Below, one piece after another: positions 1 to 5,258 of a stretch of DNA of 6,068 nt. The translations under genes and the position numbers were made by a program. The DNA is taken from NCBI GenBank assembly GCA_015487405.1, contig WFPV01000173.1, positions 1 to 6,068 on the forward strand, in the 5' to 3' direction. How positions within the stretch are numbered: the first letter of the stretch is position 1; the number at the start of each line of letters is the position of its first letter. The notes beneath the pieces were generated by a model. The model was given only the letters and a program-made list of their open reading frames with translations, was not told the origin of the DNA and did no database searches. The DNA comes from Aquifex sp. (GTDB taxonomy: Bacteria > Aquificota > Aquificia > Aquificales > Aquificaceae).

Positions 1-214
1 CCACCCCCGAAGTGTAGGCTTCACAAATATACTCATATCCAGCCAAAGGTATTTAAGCTCTTTGCCATGTTTTTCTTTTAGCCATTTTCTTAGCTCCTTT
101 ATATGCTTGGTTGAAGAGTTTTCCAGAATGGTAAGTGAGATATCCTAAAGCGATTTGGTATTCTGCAGGAATATCGGTTAGGGCTATTGTGAGACACCTT
201 AGAGTTTTTGGCAT
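1..214 (-). pseudogene. Degraded IS200/IS605-type tnpB (OrfB) remnant, continuing past the left edge
   Basis: No intact protein is encoded here. Reading leftward, an ATG at 214-212 follows a GAGGGAG ribosome-binding-like sequence and opens 53 codons beginning MPKTLRCLTIAL and including GYLTYHSGKLFNQA, which resembles the N-terminus of one branch of TnpB proteins. The frame stops at 55-53. A neighbouring frame then reads IKELRKWLKEKHGKELKYL up to the edge. The original frame, after its stop, reads GYEYICEAYTSG at about 40-5, which resembles the EAYTS motif near the end of the TnpB nuclease domain. TnpB is normally about 400 residues, so the N-terminal and C-terminal motifs lie far too close together. 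The simplest reading is a transposon gene that has lost its middle and gained a frameshift. Family assignment comes from remembered motifs, not a search. What lies left of the window is unknown. Confidence 0.5.
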
Positions 215-250
215 TTAGGCTCCCTCTTAAGAGAAAATTTTAAAACTGCT

Positions 251-272
251 TATACAGGTGGGTTTCTGTGTA
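251..272. repeat. Small imperfect hairpin upstream of the tnpB remnant
   Basis: TATACAG (251-257) and CTGTGTA (266-272) can pair over seven positions with one mismatch around an 8-base loop. It lies about 37 bases upstream of the tnpB-like start. IS200/IS605 elements carry subterminal hairpins at their ends, so this could be a leftover left end. The stem is short and could be chance. Confidence 0.25.
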
Positions 273-308
273 CGCACTTTAGATACGAGGTTTTAGTCCG
301 CAAGTTTT

Positions 309-504
309 CTATAAAATAACTACAGAGTACAAAAGCACCTTCGCGACGGGTTCACTTTTAAAAAAAATAAAGGCTAATAAAGGAAAGTATTGAACCTATA
401 GAAGCCAAGGCAAAAGCGTAGATTAAAGAAGTCTGTGGGGATTTTTGCAACACCTCATCTAAACTTTCACTGGGATTAAAGAGAACTTTAAGAATTTCCT
501 TCAT
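309..504 (-). pseudogene. Truncated small membrane protein gene, YIP1-family-like
   Basis: From an ATG at 504-502 the minus strand encodes 48 residues, starting MKEILKVLFNPSESLDEVLQ and followed by a hydrophobic segment (about residues 27-48, with AFALASIGSILSF) typical of a membrane helix. An N-terminal 'FNPSE' stretch followed by a helix is the usual opening of YIP1-domain proteins, which have several helices and about 150-250 residues. The frame ends at 360-358 in a TAA formed by the last of eight consecutive T. With one T fewer it would continue KSEPVAKVLLYSVVIL, the start of a plausible second helix, before a stop at 311-309. After that no membrane-protein sequence can be followed. I infer a gene broken by slippage or mutation, and perhaps cut off by the transposon remnant to its left. 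A genuine 48-residue membrane peptide is the alternative. No strong ribosome-binding site is visible. Confidence 0.45.
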
Positions 505-582
505 CACTTAAAATTTTAAGACCTGCGGTTACAAGAAAAAAGGCACGAATTATAAATAACTTTTGGCAACAAAAGCTTATGG

Positions 583-588
583 TATAAT
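583..588 (+). promoter_or_regulatory. Probable -10 box of the gyrA promoter
   Basis: A perfect TATAAT ends nine bases before the gyrA ATG (597-599). The -35 region is poor: CTTTTG lies at 17-bp spacing, and TTGGCA at 563-568 sits at only 14 bp. If this -10 box is used, transcription would start at about 595-597, leaving essentially no leader. No Shine-Dalgarno sequence occurs between the box and the ATG. Confidence 0.45.
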
Positions 589-596
589 TCCTCTTT

Positions 597-2909
597 ATGC
601 AACAAGAAGAAAGGGTTATAGAAATCCCCATAGAGGAAGAGGTCAAACAGGCATACATAGACTACGCAATGTCCGTAATAGTCGGAAGGGCTATCCCTGA
701 TGTCCGCGACGGACTAAAACCAGTCCAACGGAGAATTCTTTATTCCATGTATGAAATGGGATTAACCCCCGATAAACCTTTTAAGAAAAGTGCAAGGATA
801 GTGGGAGAAACTCTCGGTAAGTATCACCCCCACGGAGACCAGGCTGTTTACGATGCTTTGGTTAGAATGGCTCAAGACTTTACTATGCGCTATCCCCTTA
901 TCATCGGGCAGGGAAATTTTGGTTCTATAGATGGAGACCCACCCGCTCAGATGAGATACACAGAAGCTAAGCTCTCCCCCATAGCCGTTGAAATGCTCCA
1001 AGACATAGAGAAGGAAACCGTTGACTTCCAGCCAAACTTTGACGATTCCTTACTAGAGCCAGAAGTTCTTCCTTCTAAGTTTCCCAACCTCCTTTGCAAC
1101 GGGACTAGCGGTATAGCAGTAGGACTTGCGACTTCTATTCCTCCCCATAATCTTACGGAAGTAGGGAAAGCCCTTATAAAGCTCGCTCAAAATCCCGAAA
1201 TAAGCGTAGACGAGATTATGGAAACTTTAAAAGGTCCTGACTTTCCCACGGGGGGAGTAATAGAAAACGCGGAACAGGTTAAGGGAGTCTACAAGACCGG
1301 TAGGGGAATCATTCAGGTAAAGGGGAAGGCTCACGTTGAGAAAGTTCAAGGGGGAAGGGAAAGGATAATCATTACGGAGATACCTTATCAAGTAAATAAA
1401 GCAGAGTTAATAAAGAAAATCGCTGATAACGTAAGAAACGGGAGGATAAAAGAAATCTCGGACATTAGGGATGAAACAGATAAGGAAGGTATAAGGATAG
1501 TTATTGAGCTAAAAAGAGATGCTAAAGGTGAAAAAGTCTTAGAAAAACTCTTTAAATACACCCCTCTAAAAAAGGGATTTCCCGTAAATCTCGTCGTTTT
1601 AATAAACAAGGAGCCAAAACTCGTTGATATAAAGGAATTATTGCGTCAGTTTATTAAACACCGCTTAGAGGTAATTCTAAGACGCTCAAAATTCTTTCTA
1701 AGGAAGGCTCAAGATAGACTTCATATCGTAGAAGGGCTCCTAAAAGCTATCAACTTCATAGACGACATAATAGAGAGAATCAGAAAGTCTAAGGATGTTG
1801 CAGAAGCAAGGAAGTATTTAATAGAAGAGTTCGGTCTAACCGAAAAACAGGCTCAAGCTGTTCTTGACCTCAGACTCCAAAGGTTAACATCACTTGAGAG
1901 AGAAAAACTCCTTCAGGAAGAAAAAGAGTTAAGGGAGAAGATAGATTACTACAAAAAACTTGTTTCCAGTGAAGCGGAAAGGATAAAGGTGTTTATATCC
2001 GAAACGGAGGAATTAATAAAGAAATACGGAGATAGGAGGAGGACTTTTATAGTAGGAGCAGAAAGTGAACTGAGAGAAGGCTCTATAACCGTGGCAATAC
2101 TCCAGGACGGAACGATTATACCTATAGAGGATATTCCCCCTGAAAACGCTCCCGTTGTAAATATACTGAAAGTTCCTTTCACCGAAGGTCTCTTTTTAGT
2201 ATCAAGTAAAGGTAAGGTTTACTGGGTTGCCGGTTCTCAGGCACTTCAGGGAAGTAAGGTATCTCTCCGCTCGAGGGACGAAAAAATAATAGGAGCTTTT
2301 ATAAGAGAGCAGTTTGCTGACAGACTGCTACTTGCAACGAAACAGGGTTACATAAAGAAGATTCCCTTGCCCGATTTTGAATATAAAGCACAAGGGATGA
2401 GTATTATAAAACTGAACGAAGGGGATGAGGTTGTAGCTCTTAGTCAATCAAAGGACGACTCCGATATATTACTCTTCACGGAGAGGGGAAGAGTAGCACG
2501 CTTCAGCGTAAAGGAAGTTCCTCCGGCTACACCCGGTGCTAAGGGCGTTCATGGAATAAAGCTTGAGAAAAACGATAGCGTAAGCGGTCTAAGAGTTTGG
2601 AAGGAAGAGCCTTTCCTTTTAATAATTACGGCAAAAGGCAAAGTAAAGCGAATAGCCGAGAAGGAAGTAAATAAAACTAACAGAGGTGTAAAAGGAACGG
2701 AGGTATCGGGAACGAGTGACAGGATGGTGGACGTAATTCCGCTCAAAGAAGAATTGGAACTGCTAATTACAACCAAGGAAGGAAAGGCATTTTATGACAG
2801 GATAAATGTCAAGGACCTTCCCCTAGCAACAAAGAAGTCTATTCCGAGAACACGTTGGAAGCTGGGAGAAGATGAAATAGTAAAAGTCGTCGTAAAGAAG
2901 CATACTTAA
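597..2909 (+). CDS. gyrA: Type IIA topoisomerase subunit A, annotated as DNA gyrase GyrA
   Basis: This is the DNA-cleaving subunit that pairs with GyrB to pass one duplex through another. At 770 residues it is shorter than E. coli GyrA (875). The N-terminal breakage-reunion domain (about 1-490) holds the conserved YAMSVIVGRAIPDVRDGLKP stretch (23-42), the KYHPHGD loop (75-81), the catalytic Arg120-Tyr121 in AQMRYTE, and the GIAVG segment with DNA-intercalating Ile173. A long helical coiled-coil and tower region follows (about 350-480). The C-terminal beta-pinwheel (about 495-770) has repeated blades with 'K/RGxV/I' turns, but the GyrA box QRRGGKG needed for DNA wrapping is absent from the first blade (about 496-527). 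There is also no acidic tail. Published work on the A. aeolicus enzyme found it relaxes and decatenates but does not supercoil. Residue 82, equivalent to E. coli Ser83, is Gln. The start fits family alignment, although no Shine-Dalgarno precedes it. First gene of a likely operon. Confidence 0.96.
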   Translation: MQQEERVIEIPIEEEVKQAYIDYAMSVIVGRAIPDVRDGLKPVQRRILYSMYEMGLTPDKPFKKSARIVGETLGKYHPHGDQAVYDALVRMAQDFTMRYPLIIGQGNFGSIDGDPPAQMRYTEAKLSPIAVEMLQDIEKETVDFQPNFDDSLLEPEVLPSKFPNLLCNGTSGIAVGLATSIPPHNLTEVGKALIKLAQNPEISVDEIMETLKGPDFPTGGVIENAEQVKGVYKTGRGIIQVKGKAHVEKVQGGRERIIITEIPYQVNKAELIKKIADNVRNGRIKEISDIRDETDKEGIRIVIELKRDAKGEKVLEKLFKYTPLKKGFPVNLVVLINKEPKLVDIKELLRQFIKHRLEVILRRSKFFLRKAQDRLHIVEGLLKAINFIDDIIERIRKSKDVAEARKYLIEEFGLTEKQAQAVLDLRLQRLTSLEREKLLQEEKELREKIDYYKKLVSSEAERIKVFISETEELIKKYGDRRRTFIVGAESELREGSITVAILQDGTIIPIEDIPPENAPVVNILKVPFTEGLFLVSSKGKVYWVAGSQALQGSKVSLRSRDEKIIGAFIREQFADRLLLATKQGYIKKIPLPDFEYKAQGMSIIKLNEGDEVVALSQSKDDSDILLFTERGRVARFSVKEVPPATPGAKGVHGIKLEKNDSVSGLRVWKEEPFLLIITAKGKVKRIAEKEVNKTNRGVKGTEVSGTSDRMVDVIPLKEELELLITTKEGKAFYDRINVKDLPLATKKSIPRTRWKLGEDEIVKVVVKKHT

Positions 2910-2925
2910 AATTAGGGAGGAAGTT

Positions 2926-3156
2926 ATGAGACTTGTCCGCATAATAATAATGCCCAAAGAAGGACTTTTAGACCCCCAGGGTAGAGCTGTTGAGGAAATG
3001 TTAAGGGATAATGGATTTAATGTTAAAAACGTTCGTGTAGGTAAGGTAGTAGAAATGGAAGTTCCCGAGGAAGTGGATCTCAAGTTAATTGTAGAAAAAT
3101 ACATAATTAACCCTCTCATAGAAGATTACGAAATAGAGGAACTTCAAGGAAAGTGA
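2926..3156 (+). CDS. purS: Phosphoribosylformylglycinamidine synthase subunit PurS
   Basis: PurS is the small partner of the three-part FGAM synthase (PurS, PurQ, PurL) of de novo purine synthesis in the cytoplasm. It bridges the PurQ glutaminase and PurL so that ammonia reaches formylglycinamide ribonucleotide. The 76 residues match the family's usual length of about 80. Hallmarks are an opening beta strand (VRIIIMPKEG), LDPQGRAVE (15-23), the NVRVGKVVEMEV strand (35-46) and NPLIEDYEIEE (62-72), typical of the PurS C-terminus. An AGGGAGG ribosome-binding site at 2914-2920 lies five bases before the ATG and fixes the start. It follows gyrA by 16 bp and precedes the exonuclease gene by 13 bp. 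Neither purQ nor purL is in this window, so purS is separated at least from its immediate partners here. Identification is firm. Confidence 0.93.
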   Translation: MRLVRIIIMPKEGLLDPQGRAVEEMLRDNGFNVKNVRVGKVVEMEVPEEVDLKLIVEKYIINPLIEDYEIEELQGK

Positions 3157-3169
3157 AGGATTTTTCCCT

Positions 3170-3751
3170 ATGTGGGAAAACCTTCTGGATAGTACGTTCG
3201 TAGTAATAGATTTAGAAACTACAGGTTTCGACGTTAAACGTGCTGAGGTAATAGATATAGCGGCCGTAAGGGTAGAGGGAGGTATCATTACGGAAAAGTT
3301 TTCCTCTCTCGTATATCCCGGATTTTTTATTCCTGACAGAATAAAGGAGCTAACGGGCATAACGAACGCTATGCTTATAGGGCAGCCCAGTATAGAGGAG
3401 GTATTTCCGCGTTTTTTGGAGTTTATTGGGGACAATATTCTCGTCGGCCACTTTATAGAACAGGATATTAAGTTTCTGAATAAGTACAGTAAGCAGCTCT
3501 ATGGCAAGAAATTCAAAAGGCAAACCCTTTGCACATTAAAGCTTTCGAAAAAACTCTTTCCCAACTTGGGTAAGTATTCACTCAAAAATCTTTCAGACTT
3601 CTTCGGATACGAAACAAACGGTATACACAGAGCATTAAAGGATGCTGAGTTAACAGCAAAAATATTCCTGAAAATGCTTAGTCACCTGTGGAATCAATAC
3701 GGATTAGGGGATTATTATTCCCTTAAGCGTTTGGAAAAAGGTCGCTTTTAG
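3170..3751 (+). CDS. dnaQ: DnaQ-like DEDDh 3'-5' exonuclease (Pol III epsilon family)
   Basis: This is a single-domain 193-residue exonuclease of the DEDDh class, which removes nucleotides from DNA 3' ends with two metal ions. All three motifs are visible: Exo I with Asp14 and Glu16 in VVIDLETTGFD, Exo II with Asp99 in LVGHFIEQDIKFL, and Exo III with His153 and Asp158 in HRALKDAELTAKIF. Family members act as the proofreading epsilon subunit of DNA polymerase III or as stand-alone repair nucleases. The region after the nuclease fold is only about 25 residues (ending LKRLEKGRF), shorter than the polymerase-binding tail of E. coli epsilon (243 residues), and I see no obvious clamp-binding motif, so the proofreading role is inferred rather than shown. 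AAGGA at 3156-3160 serves as ribosome-binding site. It is probably cotranscribed with gyrA and purS. Its stop codon lies 6 bp from the 3' end of the oppositely oriented tRNA-Leu. Confidence 0.88.
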   Translation: MWENLLDSTFVVIDLETTGFDVKRAEVIDIAAVRVEGGIITEKFSSLVYPGFFIPDRIKELTGITNAMLIGQPSIEEVFPRFLEFIGDNILVGHFIEQDIKFLNKYSKQLYGKKFKRQTLCTLKLSKKLFPNLGKYSLKNLSDFFGYETNGIHRALKDAELTAKIFLKMLSHLWNQYGLGDYYSLKRLEKGRF

Positions 3752-3757
3752 GCTATC

Positions 3758-3844
3758 TGGTGCGGGTGGCGGGAGTCGAACCCGCACGCCCTTGCGGGCA
3801 CCGGATCCTGAGTCCGGCGCGTCTGCCAGTTCCGCCACACCCGC
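3758..3844 (-). tRNA. tRNA-Leu, anticodon CAG
   Basis: Read on the minus strand this is an 87-base class II tRNA. The acceptor stem GCGGGTG pairs with CACCCGC, followed by discriminator A and an encoded CCA. The anticodon stem CCGGA/TCCGG encloses the loop CTCAGGA, giving anticodon CAG, which reads CUG. The long variable arm forms a GCCC/GGGC hairpin and the T arm is GCGGG-TTCGACT-CCCGC. The stems are almost entirely G-C, as expected in a hyperthermophile. It converges on the exonuclease gene and diverges from tRNA-Ser. Confidence 0.96.
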
Positions 3845-3882
3845 TCACTAAAATAGTATATTGTATAATATCTGATAGATAA
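3845..3882. promoter_or_regulatory. 38-bp divergent promoter region between tRNA-Leu and tRNA-Ser
   Basis: This AT-rich spacer must serve both divergent tRNAs unless they are read from further away. On the plus strand TATAAT at 3864-3869 is well placed as a -10 box for tRNA-Ser, with a start near 3876. On the minus strand TATACT (3859-3854) could serve tRNA-Leu, with a start near 3847. No good -35 box is seen for either, and at normal spacing each would fall at or inside the opposite tRNA gene. Confidence 0.45.
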
Positions 3883-3974
3883 GGAGGGGTGGCCGAGAGG
3901 CCGAAGGCGGCCGCTTGCTAAGCGGCAGAGGGGCTAAAACCCCTCCGAGGGTTCGAATCCCTCCCCCTCCGCCA
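3883..3974 (+). tRNA. tRNA-Ser, anticodon GCT
   Basis: A 92-base class II tRNA. The acceptor GGAGGGG pairs with CCCCTCC, followed by discriminator G (usual for serine) and an encoded CCA. The anticodon stem GCCGC/GCGGC holds the loop TTGCTAA, giving anticodon GCT, which reads AGC and AGU. The variable arm is a long hairpin (GAGGGG/CCCCTC around CTAAAA) and the T arm is GAGGG-TTCGAAT-CCCTC. The 3' end lies 4 bp from the stop codon of the convergent nuclease gene, with no terminator in between. Confidence 0.96.
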
Positions 3975-3978
3975 GCAA

Positions 3979-4629
3979 TCATCTACTCTTCATACCTTCG
4001 GACCACAGTCCATTCTTTAACTTCACAGCTCTCTTCTGAGCCTCCTTAAATTTATCAGCGTACTTGACATTCGGGGGAATTGTGTAGACTGTCGCATATC
4101 CCTCTTCAATAAGAACAAGGTTGAGCATCCTACCGTCAGGAAGGTAAACGTAAGCAAGAATTCTACCGTACTTGTCTGTAGGTTGAACGTCAGTTTCGAG
4201 GACAACCTCCGTTCCCTTCTTGAGCAGGCTCTTTGTAAACTCTTTAGCCTTCTTTCCTAATTCTATGATTTCACTAATATCGGCCTTTGCCCTTTCTGCA
4301 TCCCTGTAGGCTTTTATATTCTTACTGCTTTCTGGTACATCCACACCTATGAGACGTACCTTTACCTCCTTACCTCCTTCAAGCCTGCATTTGAAAGTAT
4401 CACCATCGTAAACCCGAAGTACGGTGCAGGAGTAACGGGAATTAGGTTTTAAAGATACCGTAGCAGTGTAATTCTTAGGTTTGTGCTGTTCTTTTTTTTC
4501 CTTTATAAAGTCATTGAGTTCTCCTCCGGAAAGGAGAAATACGATGAGTAAACCTGCGCTTGCCAAGATTCCTAAACCAGATTTTTTCTGTCGTAAAAGT
4601 TTTAAAACTATGGGAATAATTCCTTGCAT
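3979..4629 (-). CDS. Membrane-anchored staphylococcal-nuclease-like (thermonuclease) protein
   Basis: The 216-residue protein has an N-terminal hydrophobic segment (about 18-34, LGILASAGLLIVFLL) after a basic start, then a charged linker and an SNase/OB-fold domain (about 65-211). Expected catalytic residues of staphylococcal nuclease are present: Asp75 and Asp77 in VYDGDTF, Arg92, Asp97 and Glu100 in VRLIGVDVPES, and Arg156 in TDKYGRILAYVY. Such enzymes cut DNA and RNA using calcium. The topology implies an uncleaved anchor or signal peptide with the nuclease on the outer face of the inner membrane, suited to nucleic acid scavenging or DNA processing, but this is inference. Cys68 and Cys81 flank the first active-site motif and might form a disulfide. 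AGGAGG at 4644-4639, nine bases before the ATG, supports the start. The gene converges with tRNA-Ser (4 bp) and diverges from the DUF302 gene. Confidence 0.87.
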   Translation of the reverse strand: MQGIIPIVLKLLRQKKSGLGILASAGLLIVFLLSGGELNDFIKEKKEQHKPKNYTATVSLKPNSRYSCTVLRVYDGDTFKCRLEGGKEVKVRLIGVDVPESSKNIKAYRDAERAKADISEIIELGKKAKEFTKSLLKKGTEVVLETDVQPTDKYGRILAYVYLPDGRMLNLVLIEEGYATVYTIPPNVKYADKFKEAQKRAVKLKNGLWSEGMKSR

Positions 4630-4737
4630 TATTCCCTCCCTCCTTTCTGAGTTTTCACACCGAAAAGAGTTATAATATTAATTGTAAAGTCAGTTATTAC
4701 TTTCTTTCCTAAGAAATCTTATAGAGGAGGTAGGAGC
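4630..4737. promoter_or_regulatory. 108-bp divergent intergenic region (nuclease / DUF302)
   Basis: Both flanking genes start here, so promoters for both are expected. TATAAT at 4671-4676 could be a -10 box for the DUF302 gene (start near 4683, leader about 55 bases), and the same AT-rich block reads TATTATAAC on the minus strand. No convincing -35 box is seen for either. Strong ribosome-binding sites sit at each end: AGGAGG at 4644-4639 (minus) and AGGAGG at 4725-4730 (plus). A weak hairpin, TTTCTT/AAGAAA at 4701-4716, lies in the DUF302 leader. Confidence 0.35.
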
Positions 4738-5121
4738 ATGCTGATAAGTGTGGAAACTTCTAAGGATTTTGATAAAGTAGTCCAAGATGTTCAGGAAGCT
4801 TCTAAGGCAAGAAAGTACGGTGTTATGTCCGTTTACGAAGTTCACAATATTCTTCAAAACAAAGGCTTCCCCATAGATTACAAATGCACCATCGTGGAAA
4901 TATGTAATCCAAAAGCTGCAAGCCAAGCGCTTTCCAAGAAAGCGGAAATATCCACTGCGATGCCCTGTAGAATTTCCGTAATAGAGCAAGAAGGTAAGGT
5001 CACCTTAAGCACCGTAGCACCGACTTACCTGCTCTCTCAGTATAATGTCCCTGAGCTTGAAGAACTTGCCAAGAGCGTAGAAGAAGATATTAAAAGCATT
5101 ATGGAGGAAGCGGCTAAGTAA
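4738..5121 (+). CDS. DUF302 family protein
   Basis: A 127-residue cytoplasmic-looking protein, without signal peptide or membrane segment, matching the DUF302 family (TT1751-like alpha/beta fold). Family signs are the opening strand MLISVETSKDFDKVV, the YGVMSVYEVHNIL segment (27-39), the CNP motif (56-58) followed by KAASQAL, and MPC (75-77) before the strand ISVIEQEGKVTLSTVAP. The function of DUF302 is not established. Proteins of this family are often found near redox or sulfur metabolism genes, which are not present here. Cys50, Cys56 and Cys77 are candidates for metal binding or redox chemistry, but that is speculation. AGGAGG at 4725-4730, seven bases before the ATG, fixes the start. It has its own upstream region and is followed directly by a tRNA promoter. 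No terminator is visible after it. Confidence 0.85.
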   Translation: MLISVETSKDFDKVVQDVQEASKARKYGVMSVYEVHNILQNKGFPIDYKCTIVEICNPKAASQALSKKAEISTAMPCRISVIEQEGKVTLSTVAPTYLLSQYNVPELEELAKSVEEDIKSIMEEAAK

Positions 5122-5124
5122 TAC

Positions 5125-5153
5125 TTGAAAGGCTAAAATCAGAGGAATATAAT
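5125..5153 (+). promoter_or_regulatory. Near-consensus sigma-70-type promoter for the tRNA-Ala/tRNA-Lys unit
   Basis: TTGAAA (5125-5130) and TATAAT (5148-5153) are separated by exactly 17 bp, the best promoter match in the window. It starts four bases after the DUF302 stop codon. Transcription would begin near 5160, about eight bases before tRNA-Ala, and would probably run on through tRNA-Lys into pyrB. Confidence 0.78.
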
Positions 5154-5167
5154 ATTCATCTTGGCAA

Positions 5168-5243
5168 GGGGCGGTAGCTCAGCTGGGAGAGCGCCGATAT
5201 GGCATGTCGGAGGTCGGGGGTTCGAGTCCCCTCCGCTCCACCA
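5168..5243 (+). tRNA. tRNA-Ala, anticodon GGC
   Basis: A 76-base tRNA. The acceptor GGGGCGG pairs with CCGCTCC and contains the G3-U70 wobble pair that identifies alanine tRNAs, followed by discriminator A and an encoded CCA. The loop ATGGCAT gives anticodon GGC, which reads GCC and GCU. The T arm is GGGGG-TTCGAGT-CCCCT. It is first in a tandem with tRNA-Lys, 15 bases away. Confidence 0.96.
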
Positions 5244-5258
5244 GCTTGAGCGCCCGGA

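Noticed and set aside
563..568. TTGGCA as the -35 box of the gyrA promoter
   Set aside because: The spacing to TATAAT is 14 bp, too short for a normal sigma-70-type promoter.
1..596. Defence island, CRISPR repeats or toxin-antitoxin pair in the gene-poor left region
   Set aside because: No spaced direct repeats and no paired small ORFs with recognisable features were seen. The open frames are better explained as decayed genes.
3700..3757. Possible terminator downstream of tRNA-Leu (GGGA/TCCC stem and a run of five T on the minus strand)
   Set aside because: The stem is only 4 bp and the T run does not follow it directly. It sits in the coding end of the exonuclease gene.
4519..4538. Perfect 7-bp inverted repeat (TTCTCCT/AGGAGAA) inside the nuclease gene just after the membrane segment
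   Set aside because: It lies within clear coding sequence for Leu-Ser-Gly-Gly-Glu and a 7-bp repeat is within chance expectation. There is no T-run or other regulatory context.
4701..4716. Hairpin TTTCTT/AAGAAA in the DUF302 leader as a riboswitch or attenuator
   Set aside because: Only six mostly A-T pairs with a four-base loop, which would not hold at high temperature, and no known riboswitch motif is seen.
4690..4989. Minus-strand 99-codon open frame opposite the DUF302 gene
   Set aside because: It overlaps a well-supported gene with a strong ribosome-binding site, and its translation resembles no family I know. It is a shadow frame, as are the minus-strand frames opposite gyrA, purS and the exonuclease gene.
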